Assembly (NCBI GenBank): GCA_034440615.1
Contig: JAOTOM010005185.1
Coordinates: 1,242,001 to 1,306,000 of the forward strand
Direction: 5' to 3'
DNA length: 64,000 nt
DNA from: Ashinkailepas kermadecensis
Taxonomy: Eukaryota > Arthropoda > Thecostraca > Neolepadidae
Shown here: positions 26,426-38,038 of the stretch, piece after piece
Layout of the letters: each line of letters begins with the position of its first letter
Numbering within the stretch: position 1 is the first letter of the stretch
The notes under the pieces: generated by a model
Told to the model about the DNA's origin: nothing
The model's input: the letters and a program-made list of their open reading frames with translations, nothing else
The model's database searches: none
Position numbers and translations under genes: made by a program

Positions 26426-27020
26426 CTCACATTGTGCACCACCGCGGCCAAAGGTCGCAGCCATCACCACGCTGGACCCCTGCCAGCGATGTCCGCACTG
26501 GTGCGATTCCGCCGCTGAAGGGGCGGACCAGCGGCTGACTCTCTCGTGAGATGACGGTGCGCCATTTTGGCCGCCGTCTGGACACCGCAGGCGGGCGTCG
26601 TCTGTCGGCACGTCCCGGGCGGACGGGCATGCCTCGCCGCCACCCTGTCCTCCTTCACGGACTCACCAGCTGACTAATGGACAGCTCGCTCCAGTTGGCG
26701 TCTTAACGCACGTCGGCGCCGCCGTCTCCCGCACGCGCCGGCCGCCAGAGCGCGTCACGTGTCACCAGTGGCGCGTGACGTCACAGACGGCCCACTTGGC
26801 GGCCGCCCCGTGGTGTGATTCGAGATCGCCGACGGCACCGAGTGGCTCTGCCCCGAGCAGGAGAAAGGTTGAGCCCCACTGGCGAGACAGGTGCTGCTGT
26901 AAGGTCGTCTCCGGCAGGACGTGTGGATCTCGACCGCCGCCGTGAGAAATGACATGAAGCGTGAAGCTGTGGGCGGTTTGGTCCTGCGAAACTGGACCAT
27001 GATTCTGTTCAAGTATCCCA
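26426..27020. promoter_or_regulatory. GC-rich island, function unknown
   Basis: CpG-enriched block with cagctg and cacgtg-type E-box cores and gtgacgtcac near 26776. Candidate regulatory island by composition and motif content only. Confidence 0.25.
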
Positions 27021-27540
27021 TTGGTCCCTCCCGCCGATTAAAAAGTTATGTCTCCCTTTTGTCCGAAGCCTGACTTCTTTATGGTTGTTTTGCTATTGGT
27101 TAACGCCGGGTAGTAACGAAGCGGCAGTAACGGATGGTAAATAGTACGTTATATGCAGAATAGTAACGGCAGAGGTTATTTTCTCGTTGTCCGTAAAGCC
27201 CCAGCACTAAATCCTGCAAGTCCATCTTGGTCGGCGTGATACAGAGAGGCGTAGGCTTTCCTTGTAAGCAACCTTCTTCGAAGATCGTTTATTGGTGCAT
27301 CTAGCCACCCGTCTGGCGAGCAGAACACAAATTCGGGCACCTCGGTCCATTTTGTGTTTAAGAATGTCAAACATATTTGACGCTGTCAGCCTGAAGCACA
27401 ATAACAATAATCTCCCGAGCATATTTGTCCACCCTAATGACTCTGGCCTTACAGTCACTTGCCTACGACGGCTAACCAACAGTAAGACACCTTGTTCATG
27501 GCATTGCGAGCGAAGTGCAATACAGAACATCTGTTTGGAT

Positions 27541-27888
27541 TCAGAAGCGGTATCCATTATCTAGCAAGGACTTCCCGCCACCCAACTTGTTCTCGAAGGC
27601 ATCGAAACCAAGGCTGAAACGTTGTGAAAGCTGCTTTCTTTGTTTTTGCAAGGGAGGTAACTTATTCGGATCATTTATTTCACACAAACCAGACACAGGG
27701 TCTCGATCATTGAGGCAGAAAAGACACGATTTGTCGTCAACTAGGGACGTTAGAGGTACGCAATTGCTCCCAGTTTGCTGGACAGGCTGGTGGCTGCTCA
27801 CTTCCGGTACTTGGTCTCCAATGACTACCTGCTGGCGAATGCGGTCATGTGTAACATCCCAATGCCTGCACGATGCGTACAGTGACAT
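27541..27888 (-). other. Unrecognised 115-codon open frame with a CxxC motif
   Basis: The product is of normal complexity. It has a short CLFC (CxxC) motif near residue 60 and a basic stretch (LQKQRKQLSQR) near residue 85. An in-frame TGA lies about 15 codons upstream of the ATG. Third-position GC is much lower than in prospero, and I find no continuing exon on either side. It could be a relic of a transposon-encoded or zinc-binding protein, or chance. I recognise no family. Confidence 0.2.
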
Positions 27889-28051
27889 AGCCTCATGGTC
27901 ATTATGTTTGTGCCTACCTAATCAGGCATCCCCTAGTAATTTCAAAACGTAGCATTCAACCTCCGCGGTGAGGTCAGCCATGCCTCAATAGCACCTGGAA
28001 TTTGCCCACCCAGCGCTTATGAAGGCTGTGCATTGTATTTTCTTCCTCCCT

Positions 28052-28152
28052 GCTCCCGGCTCCGCTGGCTCCCGGCTCCGCTGGCTCCCGGCTCCGCTGG
28101 CTCCCGGCTCCGCTGGCTCCCGGCTCCGCTCCCTGTCCCGGCTCCGCTGGCG
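28052..28152. repeat. 16-bp tandem repeat, about 6 copies
   Basis: Unit gctcccggctccgctg, five near-perfect copies followed by a diverged one (near 28137). Confidence 0.9.
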
Positions 28153-28930
28153 CATCCACAGATGGCTCCCGGTTTCTTTGGTCAGACTCGCTCACGAGCA
28201 CTTGTGACGGCCACTCGATCACAGTTGGCTGAGTCGGCTGCGGCCCGGACGACGTGGCTAACACTTGGCCACCGCTGGTGTTGCGCCGCGCCGGACGGCG
28301 AAGTCGCCACCTGTGGGCGCGCCAAAGCGCCACCACCTGTGTTCGCCGAGCGTCTTGCCGGACCGGGCACCAGCCGCACCATGCGCACAGTAACTCGCAC
28401 GCGCCACGATGAGGGAGGGGAGCGGGCGGGACCACCGGCACGGTTTACGATCAGCACGACTCGTCCCTGGCGCTGATTGCACTGGCACGCGGTACCCGCG
28501 GCGGTGGCAGTGGCGGTGATGGTGTGATGTCGGCCGAGGTCGTGGCGTCCGCGATCAGCTGCCGAGCGTCCGTCACCCCCACTGCCCGCGGTCGGCCGGT
28601 CATTGCGGCGTGCAGCCTCGTGACGCTACAAGTGACGTCTTGAGGTGGCGACCGCCCCCCCCCCAACCACCCCCTCCCCGCCGCCTCCGGTGGCGAGCCC
28701 GCCGGTGACCGGTGGCCTGCGGCGTCGCTGGCGTCGCCGCACCTCCTGAACGTGCACCCCGTTACTGCCAACCGAGCTGCGTCGGGGGGGGGGGAGGGGG
28801 CATTGGTGGCGGTCGCCACAGAAGGGTGATGTGCGGTGCAGGACTGCCGGGGCCCGTCGCTCCGGCTCTGCTGCAGCGACGAGCCCCACACGGGGAGGGG
28901 GTGGGGGGGGGAGGGGGAGCTCTGGCGTCT
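28153..28930. promoter_or_regulatory. GC-rich island with long G and C runs
   Basis: CpG-rich DNA with a C-run at about 28656-28680 and G-runs at about 28784-28800 and 28894-28918. Several runs of three or more G lie close together on the + strand and could form a G-quadruplex. No coding evidence. Confidence 0.35.
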
Positions 28931-29026
28931 GATGTTTGTCGTTTAATTAACGGTGTGTGTTGGTGTAGCTTATATGGGATGGCATGGAAATGATACTTCA
29001 GTCCCATCTGTCCGGAAATGTGTGAA

Positions 29027-30169
29027 GACGGCTGGTGAATTACTGACACTGATGTGGCCAAAGACGGCTGGTGAATTACTGACACTGATGTGGCCAAAGA
29101 CGGCTGGTGAATTACTGACACTGATGTGGCCAAAGACGGCTGGTGAATTACTGACACTGATGTGGCCACAGACGGCTGGTGAATTACTGACACTGATGTG
29201 GCCAAAGACGTCTGGTGAATTACTGACACTGATGTGGCCAAAGACGGCTGGTGAATTACTGACACTGATGTGACCGAAGACGGCTGGTGAATTACTGACA
29301 CTGGTGTGGCCAAAGACGGCTGGTTAATTACTGACACCGATGTGACCGAAGACGGCTGGTGAATTACTGACACTGATGTGACCGAAGACGGCTGGTGAAT
29401 TACTGACACTGATGTGGCCAAAGACGGCTGGTGAATTACTGACACTGATGTGACCGAAGACGGCTGGTGAATTACTGACACTGATGTGGCCAAAGACGGC
29501 TGGTGAATTACTGACACTGATGTGACTAAAGACGGCTGGTGAATTACTGACACTGATGTGGCCAAAGACGGCTGGTGAATTACTGACACTGATGTGGCCA
29601 AAGACGGCTGGTGAATTACTGACACTGATGTGGCCAAAGACGGCTGGTGAATTACTGACACTGATGTGGCCAAAGACGGCTGGTGAATTACTGACACTGA
29701 TGTGACCAAAGACGGCTGGTGAATTACTGACACTGATGTGGCCAAAGACGGCTGGTGAATTACTGACACTGATGTGACCGAAGACGGCTGGTGAATTACT
29801 GACACCGATGTGGCCAAAGACGGCTGGTGAATTACTGACACTGATGTGACCGAAGACGGCTGGTGAATTACTGACACTGTTGTGACCGAAGACGGCTGGT
29901 GAATTACTGACACTGATGTGACCAAAGACGGCTGGTGAATTACTGACACTGATGTGACCAAAGACGTCTGGTGAATTACTGACACTGATGTGACCAAAGA
30001 CGTCTGGTGAATTACTGACACTGATGTGACCGAAGACGGCTGGTGAATTACTGACACCGATGTGGCCAAAGACGTCTGGTGAATTACTGACACTGATGTG
30101 GCCAAAGACGTCTGGTGAATTACTGACACTGATGTGACCGAAGACGGCTGGTGAATTACTGACACTGAT
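29027..30169. repeat. 36-bp minisatellite, about 32 copies
   Basis: The unit begins gacggctggtgaattactga and ends cactgatgtggccaaa. Variants at the end (ggccaaa, gaccgaa, gaccaaa) and near the start (gtctgg for gctgg) recur in patches, suggesting local homogenisation. The 36-bp length keeps frame, so the minus strand is open for 467 and 305 codons in two frames as 12-residue repeats. I treat these as repeat artefacts. Confidence 0.95.
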
Positions 30170-31090
30170 TTGTCTGTGTTGAAAGAGGCGCTTCAGTCGG
30201 TATGTTGAAAATCGAGCTGTAGGGTTGCACCTGTCGAACACATATTTTTTATCATGGACAATGCTGATGGCCCTGAAGCATTGAACATGGAAATTAGAAG
30301 AGGGAAAAGGAAAGTAGAACCCTTGAAATAATTTTCGGTTGTTTCAATCACCGTACTTTTTACAGAGAGAGGTTGTGCAACAGACTAAGTATACAGTTTA
30401 AAAGATAACATTTGTGTAAAGTCCCAAAGTCCAAGTTCTCATTTCGTCCTTCCCGAGATGAAAATAAAAACATCCGGACTCGAAAATGGATATGTTTTAT
30501 GATATGCATTCAAATTCCGAAGCAGACAGTTGCATTTACCTCACCATTTGGACAAATTTTGGCATTCATCGATGTGCACAACTACATCTACACGATGTCA
30601 TCTCAAGTCACATTTGTGTTTGTTCACTCTCCCCTGTACTCCCATTTCAGTCTCCTTGCATAGAGTTTTGAACAGCTGAAGCGCAATACTTCGTGTACGA
30701 CACCGTCTGTTGGAACCTGTTGCATGCCGTGGGCTTTGTCACCGACTTCGCTATCATTTCCCCCCGGGAATTGACCGAAGCTCTCATTCCATCGAATCCG
30801 AACAGCTTGACAACGGCAATAGCATGACGTGACAGATGAGCTTCCATAAACATGCTGGGTTTTCCTTGCAATGCTAGAGCCTTCCTCCTCTGCCAGTCCT
30901 CTTCCAATGCCAGCGCTCGGCCGGTGGCTTATTTGGCATTTCTGCCGTTGGGCTTGTCTCGGCTCGACGTTTCGGCCCAGTTTCATCCTGGCTGCGACAG
31001 GCTGTTTCGCCTCCGCACACGCCACAGAATTGCGGACGCCGAGCGCCGCTCTGATTAATGAACGAACAAACAACTGTTGCTCATCGCGGC
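30170..31090. other. Intergenic, nothing recognised
   Basis: No supported gene. A minus frame of 245 codons (30624-31361) runs into the polypyrimidine tract and has no recognisable domain outside it. Confidence 0.4.
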
Positions 31091-31114
31091 AGGCAGAGAG
31101 ATCGCGCAGCGTGA

Positions 31115-31238
31115 CCTCTCTCCGTCTCCCACCATCTCTCTCCTCCATCTCTCTCTTCCATCTCTCTCCTCCATCTCTCCCCCATTCATCCCTTTCCCCT
31201 CCATCTATCTCCTCCATCTCTCCCTTCCATCTATCGCG

Positions 31239-31296
<58 letters not shown>
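31115..31296. repeat. Polypyrimidine / (CT)n tract
   Basis: Imperfect ccatctctct repeats (about 31125-31230) pass into an uninterrupted (CT)n run (about 31243-31295). Confidence 0.95.
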
Positions 31297-31300
<4 letters not shown>

Positions 31301-31483
31301 CTCTATCTCCCCAGCACCACTTTGATGTACTCCGGCGGATAGGACACCTCGGCTCGAGCACACAGGAATACTGGGTGGGGTATTTTTAAATATCTCCATT
31401 TCAAGGACACTTTGGATACTTGCAACTATTCGCTTCCGTAGTTACTTAGCGCGCTTTCGCATTTCGTTGGTGACTGTCTGCTG

Positions 31484-32170
31484 GGCCTGCTCCGGCATCT
31501 CGATGGTGATTGTCTGCTGAGCGTGCTCTGGTATCTCGGATGTGACCGTCGGTTGAGAGTGCTCTGGTATCTCGGTGGTGACTGTCTGTTGAGCGTGCTC
31601 TGGTATCTCGGTAGTGACCGTCTGTTGAGCGTGCTCCGGCATCTCCGCAGTGACCGTCTGTTGAGCGTGCTCCGGTATCTCGGCGGTGACCGTCTGTTGA
31701 GCGTGCTCCAGTATCTCGGTGGTGACCGTCTGTTGAGCGTGTTCTGGTATATCGGTGGTGACTGTTGAGCGTACTCTGGTATATCGGTGGTGACCGCCTG
31801 TTGAGCGTACTGCGGTATCTCGGTGGTGGCCGCCTGTTGAGCGTGCTCCAGTATCTCGGTGGTGACCGTCTGTTGAGCGTGTTCTGGTATATCGGTGGTG
31901 ACTGTTGAGCGTACTCTGGTATATCGGTGGTGACCGCCTGTTGAGCGTGTTCTGGTATCTCGGTGGTGACTGTTGAGCGTGCTCTGATATCTCGGTGGTG
32001 ACCAGTTGAGCGTCCTCCGGTATCTCCGTGGTGACTGTTGAGCGTGCTGCGGTATCTCGGTGGTGACCGTCTGTTGAGCGTGCTCTGGTATCTCGGTGGT
32101 AACTGTTGAGCGTCCTCCGGTATCTCGGTGGTGACCGTCTGTTGAGCGTGCTCTGGTATCTCCACAGTGA
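31484..32170. repeat. 36-bp minisatellite (second family), about 19 copies
   Basis: The unit contains gaccgtctgttgagcgtgct followed by a (c/t)(c/t)ggtatctcggtggt segment. Several units carry a short deletion (gactgttgagcg) that shifts frame. On the minus strand the frame-preserving units read as 12-residue repeats (EIPEHAQQTVTT type). The frames (262-287 codons) are broken into several registers by the short units, which argues against selection for a protein. Confidence 0.95.
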
Positions 32171-32268
32171 CCGTTGTTCGCACTGCAGCCCTTGTCTGTA
32201 GCTGCCCTCTGAATAATTGATGCTTCATTTCCATACGGAATCACATCCGCATTAGGTCTTGATATGAA

Positions 32269-32375
32269 AATTATATTCTCAATAGACAATGGCGCTTCTG
32301 AATAGACAGTTGGCGGTGACGCAGGGTCGTAATGGCCACGCTCTGCCTCTGGATGAGCGAACGGAGAGCGGTCTG
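32269..32375. mobile_element. Dispersed ~105-bp repeat, copy 1
   Basis: About 105 bp here matches 35863-35970 in direct orientation with scattered substitutions. Shared stretches include attctcaatagacaatg and ggccacgctctgcctctgg. Both copies lie between tandem arrays. Family unknown. Confidence 0.75.
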
Positions 32376-32398
32376 GGCTCTGGGGGAGGGAGGCCCGG

Positions 32399-32505
32399 AC
32401 TCTTGACGAGGACGGCCTGGACTCTTGACGAGGTTGGCCTAGATCCTTGACGAGGGCAGTCTTGACTCTGGACGAGGGCGGTCTGGACTCCAGACGAGCT
32501 TAGGG
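32399..32505. repeat. 22-bp tandem repeat, about 5 copies
   Basis: Units related to actcttgacgaggacggcct start at 32399, 32421, 32443, 32465 and 32487, exactly 22 bp apart. More degenerate copies continue to about 32620. It directly follows the dispersed repeat. Confidence 0.85.
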
Positions 32506-32639
32506 AGGCCGACTTGAATTGGGGAAAGCGGAGTGAGGGCAATCTGCATTGTGGACGAGCAGTGAAAGAACGGTCTTGACTGTGGATGAACGGAGGAAGA
32601 ATGGTCTGTGCTGTAGTGAAGTGAAGGCAAGGTGGCTTT

Positions 32640-33650
32640 GGCGATGCGAGTGATCAAAGCATGCCGCTCCAGAATGCTTGAGTCTTGTCCATTCCGGTGT
32701 GCTGGGAGGAGAGCTTAGCTTCGAAGCACATTTCCACTTTACTCAAAACTCAATTTGATCGAGTTAACGCGCTTTTAGTGATCTGTTTTTCTCAGAATGA
32801 ATATGAAAGAAGCGCCCTTTTTGTAGGAAATTATAACCTGCTTTCTAGCACTCGTATTTGTAGGTGCAATGCTTGGCAGAGGCTGATCCAAAGAGTGGCC
32901 CTCCCGTAGTGGTGGTGTACTTGGGGAACGTGACCCTCCCGATTGCTGAAAAAAATGACTAGGCTGAAAGAGCGCACTGACGACAGAGCATGGTGTTCCC
33001 ACCCGTTCCCACCAAAAATGGCGCACCTCATGGGAAATGTGGTCCTATGACGAAGCATAGGCATCCTATGCATCAGTATTGAGAAGAACGCTCATATGGG
33101 AGCAACCAGGCTTCCCACCGAAAGGCCCTGTGACAAGACAAATAGGTGCCTTGGTATCAAGATGGCGCTTCTGGAACCGCCTTCCCCACCATTGAGGATG
33201 AAGGGGAGATATTCCCTTCAATATCGCCAAGCGTAACATTGTGACTATTGGCGTAATGATGGAAGAAATGGACATGAAATCCGTCCACCCCTGAGCCCTG
33301 GGGATTAGTTTTGATGGCGGGGAGCCTCCGTATGACATCGTTCTCGTGCCCCTGTAGCCGGGCGCCGGCAGATTTCCATCGAATGATCGCACGTGTGATG
33401 AAAATTAAGTGCCCCACCGCTGAGCGGACACCATCTGCGACGGAACTTGGACGCTCCCGTGTACACCGGGCAGTCTGCGGCAGGACGCGATCGTCTTGCC
33501 ACCAAAACAACGACACCGTGACACACGCAAGCCTTGCCTTGTCCGACGGGACCCGTGTGGCAAGACTCAGGCGTCCTGCGTTTGAGAATTTTGCCGAGAT
33601 GCGGCGTGCATCCGTCAAAGGTCGCCGCCGTTACAGGAAGCGATCGGCCT
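32640..33650. other. Intergenic, nothing recognised
   Basis: Frames of up to 239 codons here run into the 45-bp array and owe their length to it. No domain is seen. Confidence 0.4.
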
Positions 33651-33654
33651 GTTG

Positions 33655-34112
33655 CCGAGGCGCGTGCCCGCGTCAGAGGTGGTTGTGTCAGCCCCCCTGC
33701 TGAAACACGTGCCCGCGTCAGAGGTGGTTGTGTCAGCCCTCCTGTTGAAACACGTGCCCGCGTCAGAGGTGGTTGTGTCAGCCTCCCTGCTGAAACACGT
33801 GCCCGTGTCAGAGGTGGTTGTGTCAGCCCCCCTGCTGAAACACGTGCCCGCTTCAGAGGTGGTTGTGTCAGCCCTCCTGTTGAAACACGTGCCCGCGTCA
33901 GAGGTGTTTGTGTCAGCCCCCTGCTGAAACACGTGCCCGCTTCAGAGGTGGTTGTGTCAGCCTCCCCTGCTGAAACACGTGCCCGCGTCAGAGGTGGTTG
34001 TGTCAGCCTCCCCTGCTGAAACACGTGCCCGCGTCAGAGGTGGTTGTGTCAGCCCCCCTGCTGAAACACGTGCCCGCGTCAGAGGTGGTTGTGTCAGCCC
34101 TCCTGTTGAAGC
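33655..34112. repeat. 45-bp minisatellite, about 10 copies
   Basis: The unit contains gaaacacgtgcccgcgtcag, aggtggttgtgtcagcc and ccctgct. Variants: gcgtca/gcttca/gtgtca and ctgctg/ctgttg. One unit has a single-base loss (near 33920) and one a gain (near 33961), shifting frames. Confidence 0.95.
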
Positions 34113-35862
34113 AGTGCCGCTGTGATAGCTCTCGCCGCTCCGGCGCTGGAGCCGCGGCTCCACCGGTCGTTGCATTTCAGAATGCATGCATCATTCTGAA
34201 GTTATCCACGGTGAACGCAATCTCGATGATGTGTCAGAGTGCATCCCGTCCACAGTCGACAAGAAGTCTGTCGCTTCGAATGTCGCTCTGGTGAGCAGGA
34301 AAGTCCCCTAGTGCTAATTTGAAGGCAAAGCAAACATCGGGAAGAGCCCCTGCCAATACAAATGTCTGGACATCCACGGTAGAATGTCACAGCCGCACTT
34401 TCACACAATGCATGGAAGACATGTAGGTGTTAGATTACCATACTTACACGGTACATTTGCTGTGTTCTGATGATTTTCTTTTGCTGATCATGACATTTTT
34501 GAACGGAATGAATGCTTTTTTAATGTACTGCGGATATGCAATGTGTTCGGAGGAGCAACTAACTCCTACCATGAAAATCATTCCTCTGAAAGCAAGCTTT
34601 TCCGGCTAACTTTAAGCTTCATAGTGCCCAACGACTCAGTTTTTCGCCAGAAAACCTTATTAGAGGTTGGCACGGTACGTTGTACATTAAATTTGCTTTG
34701 GCAGATAATTAGCATCATCACATCCTTCTGATGGTGATAAATACATTTCCTGTCGATTAATTGGCTTGGTTACACTTGACGATCTTCCACTTTTGAGATT
34801 CCTTCAATCAACGCTGGTTTGTTCTGAGCAAAAAGCGAAACCTCCTTGGTCTAGATCCCCTGCTAATTCCGTGTGCGGTGGTACCGCCTTTTGTTTGGTG
34901 GCTTCGTTCAGCCGACTTCCCGCTGCGCCGTGACCGCGCCTGCGCCATCCGGGGCATCACATCAACAATCAACATCCGTGGCGAGAGACAGCATTTGGGC
35001 AAATGTTTTCAGTATGCTGGAAAACTATGTAGCGAACTGCTCAGTGTTCGTCTACGCGGAGAGCATGATGATCGATAAAGGAGCACGATGCTCAAGTCAG
35101 TGCCAAGCGCCTACATCACAACGTAAAAAGACATTTTCTGCTTGGTTCCTGGATATCGTTCTTTGTTTTGCGACTCACTTCTTTGTGGCCTGATAATCTT
35201 GAGGTGATAATTTTTCCAGCCCCATAAACCAACAAAAGTCCATTCTTCTCTCTTGCATCTGCACAACATCATGCCAAGAGCATTGCAACATGACAAAGGA
35301 GCTGCCTCATTCCAGGCTGCGATCTGATTCCGATCAGAGATGAAATTTGGAATTAGGGTGCCAGTTCCTACAGGCGTTTAACGTTACTCATGTGATGTTG
35401 CATCGCAAAAATATATTCTGTTAATAAAACTTGCTCGACAAGCATTATAGTGTGTGAGGCACTCCGTCCTCAGTCAGTATGACGTCATCATATTGCCACT
35501 TACTCAGTCATTGGGTACCATTGATTTTATTAGCATAGATCATCGGGAAAATTAAACAAAAGTGAGTGAGGCTTGGAACTGAGAAACGAAAACAATAATC
35601 CAACATTGGAGTCGCCCAATAACCGACCCATTATTTGGAAACGTGGATGGTTTGGGTTGCTAATACCTATAATATAATTTCTCAAGGTTCATCAGGGTGG
35701 AAACGTTTGCATGGGATTCTAGTCACCCGTGGACGTTTGAAGAAGCGTTCTTCATACATGAAGAAGTGTTCTTAAATCACGCTGCTCGTGCATGAAGCAT
35801 GCTCGTGAAATCGTGCATGTACGATTCCCGGACTTTCGCGAATGTGAATTCTTGCACCCCAA
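34113..35862. other. Intergenic, AT-rich, nothing recognised
   Basis: No frame above 106 codons and none with a recognisable domain. Confidence 0.45.
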
Positions 35863-35970
35863 AATTGTATTCTCAATAGACAATGACGCTTCTGAATGGG
35901 CAGTTGGCGCTGAGGCAGGGTCATAATGGCCACGCTCTGCCTCTGGTTGAGCGAACGGAGAGCGATCTGG
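35863..35970. mobile_element. Dispersed ~105-bp repeat, copy 2
   Basis: Direct-orientation copy of 32269-32375. It is followed by a single unit resembling the 22-bp repeat (actccggacaagggcggcct), where copy 1 has about five. The two loci are therefore alleles of one element with different internal repeat number. Confidence 0.75.
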
Positions 35971-36064
35971 AACTCCGGACAAGGGCGGCCTGGCCTGGCC
36001 TGGTTCACCTATCACAACACGAGCTCAGTTTTCCCCCACATTTCACCTCTCTGCGCCATCGTTT

Positions 36065-36846
36065 GATACCCGCCGTCTGGGCTGTCCGAGGACCGCTGGA
36101 TACCCGCCGTCTGGGCTGTCCGAGGACCGCTGGATACCCGCCGTCTGGGCTGTCCGAGGACCGCTGGATACCCGCCGTCTGGGCTGTCCGAGGACCGCTG
36201 GATACCCGCCGTTGGGCTGTCCGAGGACCGCTGATCCCGCCGTCTGGCTGTCGAGGACCGCTGTCGTTGGGCTGTCCGACCGCTGGATACCCGCCGTCTG
36301 GGCTGTCCGAGGACCGCTGGATACCCGCCGTCTGGGCTGTCCGAGGACCGCTGGATACCCGCCGTCTGGGCTGTCCGAGGACCGTTTGATACCTGCCGTC
36401 TGGGCTGTCCGAGGACCGCTGGATACCCGCCGTCTGGGCTGTCCGAGGACCGCTGGATACCCGCCGTCTGGGCTGTCCGAGGACCGCTGGATACCCGCCG
36501 TCTGGGCTGTCCGAGGACCGCTGGATACCCGCCGTCTGGGCTGTCCGAGGACCGCTGGATACCCGCCGTCTGGGCTGTCCGAGGACCGCTGGATACCCGC
36601 CGTCTGGGCTGTCCGAGGACCGTTTGATACCTGTCGTCTGGGCTGTCCGAGGACCGCTGGATACCTGCCGTCTGGGCTGTCCGAGGGCCGTGATACCCGC
36701 CGTTGGGCTGTCCGAGGACGCTGGATCGCGTCTGGTGTCCGAGGACCGTGATACGCGTCTGGGCTGTCAGACCGTTGATACCTGCCGTCTGGGCTGTCCG
36801 AGGACCGCTGGATACCCGCCGTCTGGGCTGTCCGAGGACCGCTGGA
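36065..36846. repeat. 34-bp minisatellite, about 23 copies
   Basis: Unit gatacccgccgtctgggctg followed by tccgaggaccgctg. Most units are identical. Two patches (about 36208-36290 and 36685-36780) carry many 1-5 bp losses, for example gttggg for gtctggg. Frames of up to 179 codons are repeat read-through. Confidence 0.95.
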
Positions 36847-37265
36847 CCACAGTGCCGTTCAGAGCGGCCGTGTGTCGGCGGCAGGGTGCTGGCTGCTGGC
36901 GACGCCGGGCTCAGCCAGCCCTCGGGCGGCTCCTATTGCGACGAAGGTCGACAGCCAGGCCGGGCTGCAGGGGGGGGGGCGGCACGGGCGGCGGCGGGTT
37001 CTGTCGGCCGTGATTCCCTCCTGTCCGCCGCCGCCCCGCCGCGCCCCGTCACCGCCGCCGCTCTGAGTCCGGAGAGAGAGAGAGATCCGGCCGGATATGC
37101 GCTCCACGAGGTTCCGACCGTCCGCCGGAACCACCGGTCGGAAGGAGTCACGGCACGTGTGCGCGCGTGTGGCTGTTGGAGTAGTGTGGAGAAGGAAGCG
37201 CTGCGGTGAGGAAGGTGTAGGCGTCGAAAGACCGAACAGACGACTCCGCAAGAAAGATCGAAACC
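36847..37265. promoter_or_regulatory. GC-rich island, function unknown
   Basis: CpG-rich block with a G-run near 36971-36980 and a short (GA)n near 37072-37086. Frames overlap on both strands with no domain. Candidate regulatory island by composition only. Confidence 0.25.
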
Positions 37266-38035
37266 GCACCATTCCACTGAAAGTTCACTGTTCTTGGTTT
37301 CTATGTGGCATCCTAATTGGCAGAGTCGTTTTTAAAGATAATATATTGGCAACGATGCAAAGGAATGTAGGTAATGTTTGTGGTAGTGCTGGAACATTTG
37401 TCGGCACATTCAGTGCAAATATGTAAGTGGCACGGTTGGCAACGTTTGTTTTTATCAGCACAATCAGTTTACTATACCGCGCCAAATAGTAACATTATTC
37501 TCATAATAATTATGTCCAATAAGTAAGATTATTGTCATCATGGCCGCACCCCCAAAAAGGTGCTGCAATGATGACAATAAATGGCATGATGATGATGACC
37601 ATGATGACAATGCTACCTTTAAAATGTTGAGGTATACATTAAAGATATCGGGACTTCCATCGCTGCAATAATATTTTCCATTGCCACTACGTAACGACGG
37701 CGTGAACTCCCTGGAAATTCATCTTACCACACCTGTATCCTGTCAGTACACATCCAACGTGAACACACCAGCACCCACATAGTAGGTGGTGAATTCTACA
37801 CGGACTGCATACATATTCATGATCGCCTGGCCCCCGCCAGGACCGCCGCAGTCAAGGCTCGGCTCAGATGCAAATGACGCCATCCGGCTGTAGTCGCTCC
37901 ATCCAGCTCTGCCAACCTCTGAAGGGGTGACTCAATTACGTTCAATTCTTGACCCAATCTGGATAAGCACCGCGGTAAAGTGTCTCAACCGACCATTTCC
38001 TTCGCTGCAGCCGCGACCAGCGCGAGCGCACAGTC
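37266..38035. other. Intergenic, nothing recognised
   Basis: AT-rich with imperfect atgatgatg runs at 37560-37610. An octamer-type atgcaaat lies near 37868. No gene. Confidence 0.4.
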
Positions 38036-38038
38036 TGC

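Noticed and set aside
28762..30241. 467- and 305-codon repeat proteins on the minus strand
   Set aside because: Two different frames of the same 36-bp array are both open, so openness is a property of the unit. The 467-codon frame also extends into G-run DNA.
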